Below, piece by piece: positions 8,344-17,135 of a DNA stretch of 64,000 bases. The notes under the pieces are model-generated. The model was not told the origin of the DNA, ran no database searches, and saw only the letters and a list, made by a program, of their open reading frames with translations. A program made the translations under genes and the position numbers. How positions within the stretch are numbered: the first letter of the stretch is position 1; each line of letters starts with the position of its first letter. The DNA comes from Muriicola soli (GTDB lineage: Bacteria; Bacteroidota; Bacteroidia; Flavobacteriales; Flavobacteriaceae), in NCBI RefSeq assembly GCF_004139715.1, contig NZ_CP035544.1:372001-436000 (forward strand), written 5' to 3'.

Positions 8344-9168
8344 CTAGACAGCTACCATCCCTTTAATGTGGGGGTGGGGGTCATAATCGAGAAGGGTAAA
8401 GTCCTCAAATTTGAAATCGAAAATATCACTTACCTCAGGGTTCAGTACCATTTTTGGCAGTGGTCTTGGTTCCCTGCTCAGCTGAAGTTCTATTTGCTCC
8501 ATATGGTTGTTATAGATATGGGCATCTCCAAAGGTATGTATGAATTCTCCGGGTTCGTATCCGCAAACCTGGGCTACCATCAAAGTGAAAAGAGCATAGG
8601 AGGCAATATTGAACGGCACCCCGAGAAAAATGTCTGCGCTTCTTTGATAGAGCTGACAGGAGAGCCTGCCATCGGCCACATAAAACTGAAAAAAGGCATG
8701 GCAGGGGGGTAGGGCAGCTTTTCCATCAGCCACATTTTCTGAAAAGGATTTTGAGGAATCCGGTAAAACGCTGGGGTTCCAGGCGGCCACCATCATCCTT
8801 CGGCTATCGGGATTGTTTTTTAATTTATCGATAAGGTCTTTTATCTGGTCGATTCCGTCTCCGTTCCAATTGCGCCATTGGTAACCATATACAGGCCCCA
8901 GTTCTCCATTTTCATCTGCCCATTCATTCCATATCCGAACACCGTTTTCTTGCAAATACTTCACATTTGTATCCCCTTTCAGGAACCACAATAATTCATG
9001 TACGATCGATTTGAGATGAAGTTTTTTTGTAGTGACCATTGGGAATCCCTCGCTCAGGTCGAATCGCATCTGATACCCGAAGACAGAAATTGTCCCGGTT
9101 CCTGTGCGGTCACTTTTTTTGTTTCCTTTCTCCAGTACGTGTTTGAGCAGGTCGTGATATTGCTTCAT
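8344..9168 (-). CDS. thyA: Thymidylate synthase
   Basis: Makes dTMP from dUMP using methylene-tetrahydrofolate and releases dihydrofolate, which FolA recycles. 274 residues, near the family norm. Visible: [16 protein letters not shown], the phosphate-binding [12 protein letters not shown] segment, the catalytic cysteine in [12 protein letters not shown], and [17 protein letters not shown] short insertion ([14 protein letters not shown]) precedes the active-site cysteine. It lies in a minus-strand group with a nucleoside transporter and folA nearby, a sensible pyrimidine/folate grouping. Confidence 0.96.
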   Translation of the reverse strand: MKQYHDLLKHVLEKGNKKSDRTGTGTISVFGYQMRFDLSEGFPMVTTKKLHLKSIVHELLWFLKGDTNVKYLQENGVRIWNEWADENGELGPVYGYQWRNWNGDGIDQIKDLIDKLKNNPDSRRMMVAAWNPSVLPDSSKSFSENVADGKAALPPCHAFFQFYVADGRLSCQLYQRSADIFLGVPFNIASYALFTLMVAQVCGYEPGEFIHTFGDAHIYNNHMEQIELQLSREPRPLPKMVLNPEVSDIFDFKFEDFTLLDYDPHPHIKGMVAV

Positions 9169-9275
9169 GAATTAAGTAGCTTTGATCTTGTTGTAAAATT
9201 AGAAAATCCTTCCCTTAGTTAAAATTGAGAATGCATGCTTCTTGTGAAAACTTATTAACGAAAGCGACTCTGGAA

Positions 9276-10751
9276 CTACCCGAGGATCATACCGGCGAAT
9301 GTGGCAGAAAGAAGGGAGGCCAGTGTTCCTCCCAATACGGCTTTCATACCGAATTCGGATAGCGTCTTGCGTTGCCCCGGGGCCAGAGATCCAATTCCTC
9401 CGATCTGAATGCCAATGGAAGCGAAATTGGCAAATCCACAGAGCATGTACGTCGCCATAATTATAGATTTGTTGAATGCAAAGTGATTCCCATTGCTGAA
9501 GTCTTTGAGCTCGGCCAACTGGATATACCCTACAAATTCGCTTGCAGCCAGTTTTACACCTAATAGCTGACCCATCAATAATATGTCCTGCGTATTCACC
9601 CCGATCAACCACATCAGGGGCGCAAAAATAACACCGAGAATAGCTTCCAGGGAAAGTTGGTCATAGACTGAATTTGCAGCTATCCATTCATTCACAGTGG
9701 TTAAGTCGCCCACCCAGCCCAAGATGCCGTTCATCATGGCAATAAAGGCAACAAAGACCAAAAGCATAGCTCCCACATTCACCGCAAGTTTGAGGCCTTC
9801 CGTTGTGCCATTGGCAATTGCATCGAGGATATTTGCGCCGATCTTTTCTGTAGAAACCTGTATATCCCTGCTTACATCTTGTGTTTGCGGATAGAGGATT
9901 TTTGAGATCACAATTGCTCCGGGGGCAGCCATTACCGATGCGGCGATAAGGTGTCGTGCAAATTCGAGCCTGAGCTGCTCGTCATTTCCACCGAGAAAAC
10001 CGATGTAGGCTGCAAGCACCCCTCCGGCCACAGTTGCCATCCCACCGATCATCACCAAAAGGATTTCAGACTTGTTCATTTTCTCCAGATATGCCTTGAT
10101 CAACAAAGGCGCTTCGGTCTGTCCTAAAAAGATATTTCCTGATACGCTGAGACTCTCAGCACCTGAAATGCCGAGAAATTTGGTGAGCAACCAGGCGAGT
10201 CCTTTGACGATCTTTTGAATAATTCCCAGATAGTATAGAACCGACGTTAGCGCAGAAAAGAAAATAATGGTCGGCAGGATCTGAAAAGCAAAAATATACC
10301 CAATGTTGGGGTTGTCGAGATTCAGCAGGCCACCAAAAATAAACTCGCTTCCCGCCATGGTATATTTCAGGATCTCGTTAAAAAACTGCCCTAGTTTATT
10401 AAAGAACCATTGAATTGCGGGCACCTTTAAAATACCGATGGCAAGGGATAATTGTATTCCCAGGCCTATTCCGGTGGTTTTCCAGTTAATGGCCTTTCTG
10501 TTTGAAGAAAAGAGGTAGGCTATCAGCAATAAGGCCAGCATGCCTAAGGCTCCTCGCCAGAGACTATCCAGTGAGAATCCCTGGTTTGCGATAATCGGAC
10601 TTACGATATCCGGAGTAACCTCCTGAGTTGATAAAACTGAAATTGGGCTTATGCTGTCTAAGGTGATACTATCATTTGAGGGAGCCTCCTGTCCAAAACC
10701 AGGGATTAACAGCATCATAAAAAGGGAGAGAATCCAAATTCCTGGCTTCAT
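9276..10751 (-). CDS. Concentrative nucleoside transporter (NupC/CNT family)
   Basis: Inner-membrane cation-coupled nucleoside uptake protein. 491 residues versus about 400 in NupC: the N-terminus has an extra hydrophobic segment (MKPGIWILSLFMMLLIPGFG) and a ~50-residue serine/proline-rich stretch before the first core helix. Core motifs are present: FAFQILPTIIFFSALTSVLYYLG, GQTEAPLLIKAYL with the nucleoside-binding Gln/Glu, and the late GFANFASIGIQIGGIG segment. The gene sits between the bifunctional nuclease gene and thyA on one strand, consistent with nucleoside salvage. Confidence 0.9.
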   Translation of the reverse strand: MKPGIWILSLFMMLLIPGFGQEAPSNDSITLDSISPISVLSTQEVTPDIVSPIIANQGFSLDSLWRGALGMLALLLIAYLFSSNRKAINWKTTGIGLGIQLSLAIGILKVPAIQWFFNKLGQFFNEILKYTMAGSEFIFGGLLNLDNPNIGYIFAFQILPTIIFFSALTSVLYYLGIIQKIVKGLAWLLTKFLGISGAESLSVSGNIFLGQTEAPLLIKAYLEKMNKSEILLVMIGGMATVAGGVLAAYIGFLGGNDEQLRLEFARHLIAASVMAAPGAIVISKILYPQTQDVSRDIQVSTEKIGANILDAIANGTTEGLKLAVNVGAMLLVFVAFIAMMNGILGWVGDLTTVNEWIAANSVYDQLSLEAILGVIFAPLMWLIGVNTQDILLMGQLLGVKLAASEFVGYIQLAELKDFSNGNHFAFNKSIIMATYMLCGFANFASIGIQIGGIGSLAPGQRKTLSEFGMKAVLGGTLASLLSATFAGMILG

Positions 10752-10769
10752 ACGGCGTGGGCTAGTAAA

Positions 10770-11398
10770 TCATTTGCGTTTGGAAATTTCGTCCCTTAGT
10801 CGGGCCGCCTTTTCATAGTCCTCATTGGCAACGGCTTTGTCGAGTTCCTTGTGAAGCTCATCCATGCTCAATTCCTTATAAGGAGCGGCTGAGCCCGGGT
10901 TGATCTCCACGGTTTCACCTTCCTGTAAAATTTCATCGACCACAATGCTGTCATCAACTTCTTCTTTTTCCTTTTCTTTAGAAGAAAATTTAAGGAAGAT
11001 TCCCGCTTTGTCAAGGATGGTTTTATAAGTAAAAATGGGAGCATTAAATCGAAGCGCCAGGGCGATAGCATCAGATGTTCTTGCATCTACGATTTCTTCT
11101 ACCTTTTCGCGTTCACAAATTATACTGGAATAAAAGACTCCATCCACCAGTTTATGAATGATAACCTGTTTGACCACGATGTCGAATCTATCTGCAAAAT
11201 TCTTAAAAAGGTCATGTGTGAGGGGGCGAGGGGTTTGATCTCCTTTTCGAGAGCAATGGCAATGGATTGAGCCTCAAAAGCTCCGATTACTATGGGCAAT
11301 TTTCGATCTCCGTCAACCTCATTCAAAATAAGGGCATATGCCCCGTTTTGTGTCTGACTGTAAGATATTCCTTTAATTTTTAATCTAACTAGACTCAT
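10770..11398 (-). pseudogene. Bifunctional nuclease (BFN/DUF151) family protein, broken by one missing base
   Basis: The N-terminal part (MSLVRLKIKGISYSQTQNGA, LPIVIGAFEAQSIAIALE) and the C-terminal part (VKQVIIHKLVDGVFYSS, VDARTSDAIALALRFNAPI) of one BFN-domain protein lie in two overlapping frames. Adding one G to the GGGG run at 11230-11233 joins them exactly as EIKPPRPLTHDLFKNF and gives a 209-residue protein, the normal size. The last ~30 residues (ELHKELDKAVANEDYEKAA) form a UVR-like helical motif common in this family. ATG 11398 is chosen over the GTG two codons earlier. Either a recent frameshift or a sequencing error; I favour the latter because three other genes here show the same kind of lesion. 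Confidence 0.85.
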
Positions 11399-11485
11399 AA
11401 TCACTCATATACCAAAAGGGCTGTATAAATATAAGGAATGTCCTAGGTATTTAAACAGCCCTTTAAAGGCACAAATTAACAAAAA

Positions 11486-12454
11486 TTAGGCGTTCTGGGC
11501 CTTAAATTCCTTTAATTTTTCGATGAGTTCTGGGACTACTTCAAAGGCATCACCTACGATTCCGTAGTCAGCAGCTTTAAAGAAAGGAGCTTCAGGATCG
11601 GTGTTGATCACCACTTTTACTTTAGACGCACTCACCCCTGCCAAATGTTGAATAGCGCCCGAAATTCCTATAGCTATATAAAGATTACTGGCCACGGGTT
11701 TACCGGTTTGTCCGACGTGTTCACCATGTGACCTCCATCCCATATCGCTCACGGGCTTTGAGCAAGCTGTTGCGGCACCTAAAACATCAGCCAGTTCCTC
11801 TATCATTCCCCAGTTTTCAGGTCCTTTAAGTCCTCGGCCGGCAGACACTACAATATCGGCATCAGCGATGGTTACTTCACCTGCTACTTTATCTACATTA
11901 ACAGATTTCGTTGCAAAGTCCTTTTCTTCCGTAGCCGGACTGAAGGCTTCTTCCTGAAGATCAGTAGCATTTTCAATCAGCCCAAAAGCATTATTGGACA
12001 CTCCTATGATCTTTGTTTCCGTATTAATTTCAGTGTGTGCAAAACCTTTATTGCTAAAGGCCATTCGCTTTACAACCATGGGTTCAACACTGTCTGGCGC
12101 TGATACGGCATTAGGAATGTATCCGGCTTTAAGCATCCCTGAAAGCAAGCCTCCCAGGTATTTAGAATCGGTACTTGAACTCAGAATTACCAATTTAGCA
12201 CCTTCTTTTTTTACGGCTTCGGCAATCACACTGGCGTACGCTTTAGCATGGAAGGTTTTCAATTGTTCATTTTCCACCTTTAATACTTTACTCACTCCGT
12301 AATTTCCAAGAGCAGAATTGTCAGAGACATTAAAACTCAGTGCTGTAACCTCAGTTCCCATTTCCTGGGCCACTTTATGGGCGTATGAAGCCACTTCCAG
12401 GGCATTCTTTTTGAATTTCCCGTTCTCGGCTTCTGTATAAACTAATATGGACAT
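11486..12454 (-). CDS. etfA: Electron transfer flavoprotein alpha subunit
   Basis: FAD-carrying subunit that passes electrons from acyl-CoA and other dehydrogenases to the quinone pool. 322 residues, full length. The C-terminal FAD domain is plain: VVSAGRGLKGPENWGMIEELA, GWRSHGEHVGQTGKPVASNLYIAIGISGAIQHLAG and VVINTDPEAPFFKAADYGIVGD. Directly downstream of etfB (25-base gap) with which it forms the heterodimer. Confidence 0.95.
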   Translation of the reverse strand: MSILVYTEAENGKFKKNALEVASYAHKVAQEMGTEVTALSFNVSDNSALGNYGVSKVLKVENEQLKTFHAKAYASVIAEAVKKEGAKLVILSSSTDSKYLGGLLSGMLKAGYIPNAVSAPDSVEPMVVKRMAFSNKGFAHTEINTETKIIGVSNNAFGLIENATDLQEEAFSPATEEKDFATKSVNVDKVAGEVTIADADIVVSAGRGLKGPENWGMIEELADVLGAATACSKPVSDMGWRSHGEHVGQTGKPVASNLYIAIGISGAIQHLAGVSASKVKVVINTDPEAPFFKAADYGIVGDAFEVVPELIEKLKEFKAQNA

Positions 12455-12479
12455 ATTTCTTACTGTTTAAATACTACTA

Positions 12480-13226
12480 TTAAATCACTTTTGCTTCGTT
12501 GTGTAACAACTCGATCAACTCTCCAACATTATCGGCGTCAACCAGTTTAACGGGGCCTTTTTGAGCAGGTTTATCAAAAGTCTTATCCGAAGTTGCATGC
12601 AGAGCTTCTGCGGGTTCCAAAACATTGATTTGTTTTTTGCGGGCCATCATGATTCCCCGCATATTGGGAATTCTTAGGTCACTTTCCTCCACTAATCCCT
12701 TTTGTCCGCCTATAATCAATGGCAGGGTAGATTCAAGCTTTTCCTTTCCGCCGTCGATCTCCCTCATGGCAGTAACTTTTTCACCCTCGATCTCCAGACC
12801 AATACAGGTATTTACAAAATTGATATTGAGGATGGCAGCAATGATACCCGGAACCATTCCCCCGTTGTAATCAATGGATTCCCTTCCGCCGATAACAAGG
12901 TCATATTCACCATTCTTAATCACCTCAGCGAGTTGCTGAGCGACAAAAAAACCGTCGGTAGGTTCGGCATTGATACGTATTCCTTCATCTGCACCTATGG
13001 CAAGGGCTTTTCTCATTGTGGGTTCTACCTGCGGGCCTCCCACGGTGGCAACGTGAACGGTTGCCCCTTGCTTTTCTTTAAACCACATGGCACGGGTAAG
13101 GCCAAATTCGTCATTGGGGTTGATCACAAACTGAACACCCGTAGTGTCGAATTTAGTATTGTCCTGGGTAAAGTTGATCTTGGAGGTCGTATCGGGAACA
13201 TTACTGATACAAACTAATATTTTCAT
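12480..13226 (-). CDS. etfB: Electron transfer flavoprotein beta subunit
   Basis: AMP-binding partner of EtfA in the soluble flavoprotein heterodimer. 248 residues from MKILVCISNVPDTTSK, which matches the family start; the open frame runs 28 codons further upstream but that part overlaps the likely promoter and is not conserved in character. Typical segments: FVINPNDEFGLTRA, VVGGPQVEPTMRKALAIGAD-like nucleotide loop, and VIGGRESIDYNGGMVPGIIA. First gene of the etfBA pair. Confidence 0.95.
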   Translation of the reverse strand: MKILVCISNVPDTTSKINFTQDNTKFDTTGVQFVINPNDEFGLTRAMWFKEKQGATVHVATVGGPQVEPTMRKALAIGADEGIRINAEPTDGFFVAQQLAEVIKNGEYDLVIGGRESIDYNGGMVPGIIAAILNINFVNTCIGLEIEGEKVTAMREIDGGKEKLESTLPLIIGGQKGLVEESDLRIPNMRGIMMARKKQINVLEPAEALHATSDKTFDKPAQKGPVKLVDADNVGELIELLHNEAKVI

Positions 13227-13256
13227 AAGAGGTTTTTTTTTGAACTTATAAGGCCT

Positions 13257-13264
13257 CAAAGATA
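13257..13264 (-). promoter_or_regulatory. Possible -7 promoter element for etfBA
   Basis: Minus strand reads TATCTTTG, an exact TAnnTTTG match, 30 bases before the etfB ATG. No convincing -33 element at the expected distance. Confidence 0.35.
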
Positions 13265-13353
13265 ACCAATAAAATTCAAAAATACTATGCATGCATAATA
13301 AAATATTCATTTGATTTTCCCTTTTTCTGGGGTTTAATTGAAGGATAATTTCC

Positions 13354-13361
13354 TATTTTTG
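13354..13361 (+). promoter_or_regulatory. Possible -7 promoter element for pdhB
   Basis: TATTTTTG matches TAnnTTTG, 41 bases before the chosen pdhB start, in the divergent gap with etfB. Supported by one element only. Confidence 0.35.
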
Positions 13362-13402
13362 TTCGCATTTTGATGTCTAATCAAGATGAGAAAAACAAGC
13401 AT

Positions 13403-14380
13403 ATGAAGACATTACAATTTCGGGAAGCTATTGCTGAGGCCATGTCCGAGGAAATGAGGAAGGACGAGTCCATCTACCTCATGGGAGAGGAAGTGGCAGA
13501 GTATAATGGTGCTTACAAGGCGTCAAAGGGAATGTTGGATGAATTTGGTCCGGATCGGGTAATAGATACCCCCATTTCAGAGTTGGGCTTTTCCGGTATA
13601 GGCGTGGGTTCTGCCATGATTGGAAATCGGCCTATCATCGAATTCATGACTTTTAATTTTGCTTTGGTTGGGATTGATCAGATTATCAACAACGCTGCTA
13701 AAATCAGACAAATGTCAGGTGGGCAATTCAATTGTCCCATTGTCTTCCGTGGACCTACCGCATCGGCCGGCCAGCTTGCTGCTACACATTCACAAGCCTT
13801 TGAGAGTTGGTACGCCAACTGTCCGGGATTAAAAGTAGTTGTACCCTCAAACCCCAAGGATGCCAAAGGCTTGCTCAAGGCAGCCATACGAGATGATGAC
13901 CCCGTAATTTTTATGGAGTCTGAGCAGATGTACGGAGATAAAGGGGAAGTTCCTGAAGATGAATACACCATTCCACTGGGAGTTGCTGAGATCAAAAGAG
14001 AAGGGAAGGATGTAACCATAGTTTCTTTCGGGAAGATCATCAAGGAGGCTTACACAGCAGCTGAGGAACTGGCAAAAGAAGGAATTGAATGTGAGATCAT
14101 CGACCTTAGGACAGTAAAGCCCATGGATAGCGAAGCCATCCTGAATTCGGTAAAAAAGACGAATCGACTTGTGATTCTGGAAGAGGCATGGCCCTTTGGC
14201 AATGTAGCTACCGAGATTACTTATCAGGTCCAATCCAAGGCCTTTGACTATCTCGATGCTCCAATTGTAAAGATCAATACTGCAGATACACCGGCCCCGT
14301 ATTCTCCCGTCTTGCTGGAGAATTGGCTACCTAATCACGAAGATGTCGTGAACGCAGTAAAGAAGGTTATGTACAAATAA
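13403..14380 (+). CDS. pdhB: Pyruvate dehydrogenase E1 component, beta subunit
   Basis: Beta subunit of the thiamine-diphosphate-dependent alpha-keto acid dehydrogenase E1, most likely pyruvate dehydrogenase. 325 residues from MKTLQFREAIAEAMSEEM, the usual family start; ATG 13373 and TTG 13370 upstream are less likely. Motifs: YLMGEEVAEYNGAYKASKG with the cofactor glutamate, FNCPIVFRGPTASAGQLAATHSQ, VVVPSNPKDAKGLLKAAIRDDDPVIFMESE, and the C-terminal DTPAPYSPVLLENWLPN. The alpha subunit and E2 are not in the window, so the E1-alpha gene must be elsewhere. Confidence 0.92.
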   Translation: MKTLQFREAIAEAMSEEMRKDESIYLMGEEVAEYNGAYKASKGMLDEFGPDRVIDTPISELGFSGIGVGSAMIGNRPIIEFMTFNFALVGIDQIINNAAKIRQMSGGQFNCPIVFRGPTASAGQLAATHSQAFESWYANCPGLKVVVPSNPKDAKGLLKAAIRDDDPVIFMESEQMYGDKGEVPEDEYTIPLGVAEIKREGKDVTIVSFGKIIKEAYTAAEELAKEGIECEIIDLRTVKPMDSEAILNSVKKTNRLVILEEAWPFGNVATEITYQVQSKAFDYLDAPIVKINTADTPAPYSPVLLENWLPNHEDVVNAVKKVMYK

Positions 14381-14402
14381 TTGTGACATTAATAAATCAG
14401 AT

Positions 14403-14440
14403 AAAACTTCGTCACTCCGGTATTGGCGAAGTTTTTTTTT
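14403..14440 (+). terminator. Rho-independent terminator after pdhB
   Basis: AAAACTTCG (14403-14411) pairs with CGAAGTTTT (14427-14435) around a 15-base loop, followed by a T-run to 14440. Confidence 0.75.
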
Positions 14441-14526
14441 CCGTAATTTTTCCGGAGGTTTAAAACCCGTAAAGCTGGGAATGAGAATTCGATAGAATTT
14501 AATTCCCCGGTTCACCGGCCCCACTT

Positions 14527-17019
14527 ATGAGGATATCCTTTTCGCTTTTGTTGATCTTTACTTTCTGCTTTGGTTTTTCTCAAACCAAAGTGAGCGGTAT
14601 CGTGGTGGATGAAAATGGTGAACCTATAGCTTTTGCCAACGTCATATTCCCAAACTCAACCGAAGGCACGATTACAAATGATAATGGCCGGTTTTATTTA
14701 GAATCCGACAATAGTTATCCAAGCATTCAGGTCTCTTTTATCGGGTACCAGTCCAGAGATATTGAACTGAATTCTACCGTTAATTACGACCTTACCATTG
14801 AATTATCAGAAGGAGAGCAGCTTGATGAAGTAGTGGTCTACTTTGGGAATCGATCCAAAAAAAACAATCCCGCAATCGACATTCTCAGAAAGATCTGGGC
14901 TAAAAAAAGGATTAACGGCCTTCGCAAATTCAAGCAGTACGAATACGACAAATACGAAAAAGTAGAATTCGATCTCAATACGATTGACAGTGCCCTGATA
15001 AAAAGCAGGGTTTTTAAAGGTCTGGAATTTGTCTTCGCAGACCTGGACACCTCCAGAATTACGGGAAAGACCTACCTGCCTATTTTCCTTAATGAAGTCT
15101 TTTCGAAGGTGTACGGAAATAACGTACTGCAGAAAGAAAGGGAAGATGTTCTTGGGAATAAAAATTCGGGATTTTCTAATAATCAGGCCATCACCGCTTT
15201 TGTACAGGACTTGTATTCCGATTATGATGTCTATGCCAACTATCTCAAATTCTTTGACAAAAGTTTTACCAGTCCGCTTTCACGGACGGGCATAGATGTG
15301 TATAACTACGTGCTGTCAGATAGTGCCTATATCGACAATAAATGGTGCTACCATATTATCTATTACCCCAGGAGGAAGAACGAGTTGACTTTTAAAGGCG
15401 ACTTCTGGGTAAACGATACTACCTACGCCCTTAAGAAGATCAATCTGCAAGTCACAAAAAGTGCCAATATCAACTGGGTTAAGGAAATCTATATCGAGCA
15501 GGACTTTGAAGTGGTCAATGATTCGGTCTTCCTGCTGAAAAGGGACTATATGCTTTCCGATTTTGCCCTGAACAAAAAGGAGTCTTCAAAAGGAATCTAC
15601 GGGAAACGTACCACGGTCTATGACAATTACGAGTTTAATCAGCCAAAAACCGATGAATTTTACAAAACGGCTTCTGACCCCTTCGATCCCAGAGTATTTC
15701 AACGCGATAGTGTCTTCTGGAGTAACAACCGGCTGGAATCCCTGAATAAGGACGAGAGTGGAATATATACCTTATTAGACACCCTTAAAACCGTTCCCAA
15801 GTTTAAGACCTATTACAATCTGGTAAGTATCCTTAGTTCGGGTTATGTGGAGATCGATAAATGGAATATCGATATCGGGAATATTTACGGCACTTTTGGG
15901 TTTAATGACGCGGAAGGGGTACGTCTCAGAGGCGGGGCTCGGACCTATTTTGGTCAGAATGACCCCTGGCGACTAGAAGGTTACATGGCATATGGCTTTA
16001 TGGATAAGAAGGTGAAACACGGTTTCTCCGCCAAATTCCTGCTCGATAAAAAAAGCAGGTTGATCATTTCCGGAGGAAACCGGCGGGATATTGAACAACT
16101 GGGACTCAGTCTTACTGCAACAAACGATGTTTTGGGAAGGAGTGTAGCCTCTTCCTCGGTGCTTACGGTTGGAAATAATGACCGCCTCACTAATATAAAC
16201 CTGAGTACACTTAATCTGGAAGCCGAACCTTTTAAAAATTTCAGGCTGAGGTTTGGAGGGTCATTCCGGACCCTGAGTTCCGCCCTGCCGGAAGCTTTTA
16301 ACCTGGATTACGTTGACCCTGAATCTCCCTCAGGAATTTCCTCGGAGGTGAAACAATTTGACCTTACTACTACCTTGATTTATACCCCGGGTAAACGAAC
16401 CATCGGCTATGGTGTGGAGCGAAGGGACGTCAACGATGAGTATGCCACCTTATTATTTAATTATACCCGAGGCCTGGAAGGCTTTCTCGAAAGTGATTTC
16501 AGCTATGCGAAATACCAATTTTCCTATACCCAACCATGGCAGATAGGTGGTTTTGGCCGATTGCTGAGTACCGTGGAAATGGGTAAGACCACAGAGGCTG
16601 TACCCCTTAGTCTCCTCAATGTGATCCCCGGTAACCAAACCTTGTTTACATTATATAATACCTTCCCCAATCTGGATTTTTATGAATTCGTTACAGATAC
16701 ATATATCTCACTTCACCTTGAACAAAATTTCAATGGCCGGATATTTTCAAGGATTCCTATTATACGAGACTGGAACCTCCGAGAAGTGGTAGGACTGCGG
16801 GGGGCCTGGGGACAACTTTCGGATGAGAATATCGCACTTAACAGCCCGACAAATATCCCTCTCACCGCACCTACAGACAAGATCTACTGGGAATATTCGT
16901 TTGGGATAAGCAATATCTTCAAGATTCTAAGAGTCGATTTTAACTTCAGAGGTAATTATCTTGAAAATCCTGAGGCCAGGCCCTTTAGCGTTACCGGCAC
17001 CTTTGGATTTAATTTCTAG
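14527..17019 (+). CDS. DUF5686 / carboxypeptidase-like regulatory domain outer-membrane protein
   Basis: 830-residue outer-membrane protein of the DUF5686 family, function unknown. Signal peptide (MRISFSLLLIFTFCFGFSQ), then a carboxypeptidase-regulatory-like beta-sandwich (TKVSGIVVDENGEPIAFANV through GYQSRDIELN, residues ~20-100) and a long domain that includes FKGDFWVNDTTYALKKINLQ and, in the second half, alternating strands typical of a beta barrel ending in phenylalanine (FGFNF). It resembles TonB-dependent receptors in its N-terminal module but lacks a plug domain. Lies alone between pdhB and hppA, an arrangement seen often in this family. Confidence 0.85.
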   Translation: MRISFSLLLIFTFCFGFSQTKVSGIVVDENGEPIAFANVIFPNSTEGTITNDNGRFYLESDNSYPSIQVSFIGYQSRDIELNSTVNYDLTIELSEGEQLDEVVVYFGNRSKKNNPAIDILRKIWAKKRINGLRKFKQYEYDKYEKVEFDLNTIDSALIKSRVFKGLEFVFADLDTSRITGKTYLPIFLNEVFSKVYGNNVLQKEREDVLGNKNSGFSNNQAITAFVQDLYSDYDVYANYLKFFDKSFTSPLSRTGIDVYNYVLSDSAYIDNKWCYHIIYYPRRKNELTFKGDFWVNDTTYALKKINLQVTKSANINWVKEIYIEQDFEVVNDSVFLLKRDYMLSDFALNKKESSKGIYGKRTTVYDNYEFNQPKTDEFYKTASDPFDPRVFQRDSVFWSNNRLESLNKDESGIYTLLDTLKTVPKFKTYYNLVSILSSGYVEIDKWNIDIGNIYGTFGFNDAEGVRLRGGARTYFGQNDPWRLEGYMAYGFMDKKVKHGFSAKFLLDKKSRLIISGGNRRDIEQLGLSLTATNDVLGRSVASSSVLTVGNNDRLTNINLSTLNLEAEPFKNFRLRFGGSFRTLSSALPEAFNLDYVDPESPSGISSEVKQFDLTTTLIYTPGKRTIGYGVERRDVNDEYATLLFNYTRGLEGFLESDFSYAKYQFSYTQPWQIGGFGRLLSTVEMGKTTEAVPLSLLNVIPGNQTLFTLYNTFPNLDFYEFVTDTYISLHLEQNFNGRIFSRIPIIRDWNLREVVGLRGAWGQLSDENIALNSPTNIPLTAPTDKIYWEYSFGISNIFKILRVDFNFRGNYLENPEARPFSVTGTFGFNF

Positions 17020-17067
17020 GAAAGTTCCATTCCCTGCCGTATTCTTTACCTAACAATGAGGCAAATA

Positions 17068-17103
17068 TTTGCTTTTATATTCAGAACGGTTTTACTACTT
17101 TTG
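17068..17103 (+). promoter_or_regulatory. Possible promoter of hppA (TTTG ... TACTTTTG)
   Basis: TACTTTTG (17096-17103) matches TAnnTTTG exactly, 32 bases before the hppA ATG. A TTTG at 17068-17071 is 24 bases upstream, slightly farther than usual. Confidence 0.45.
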
Positions 17104-17135
17104 CAGCCGTTTTAACAGATAAATAACAAATCAAT

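Noticed and set aside
12702-13217. Plus-strand frame of 171 residues opposite etfB
   Set aside because: Lies wholly within the etfB coding region; residues do not resemble a known domain.
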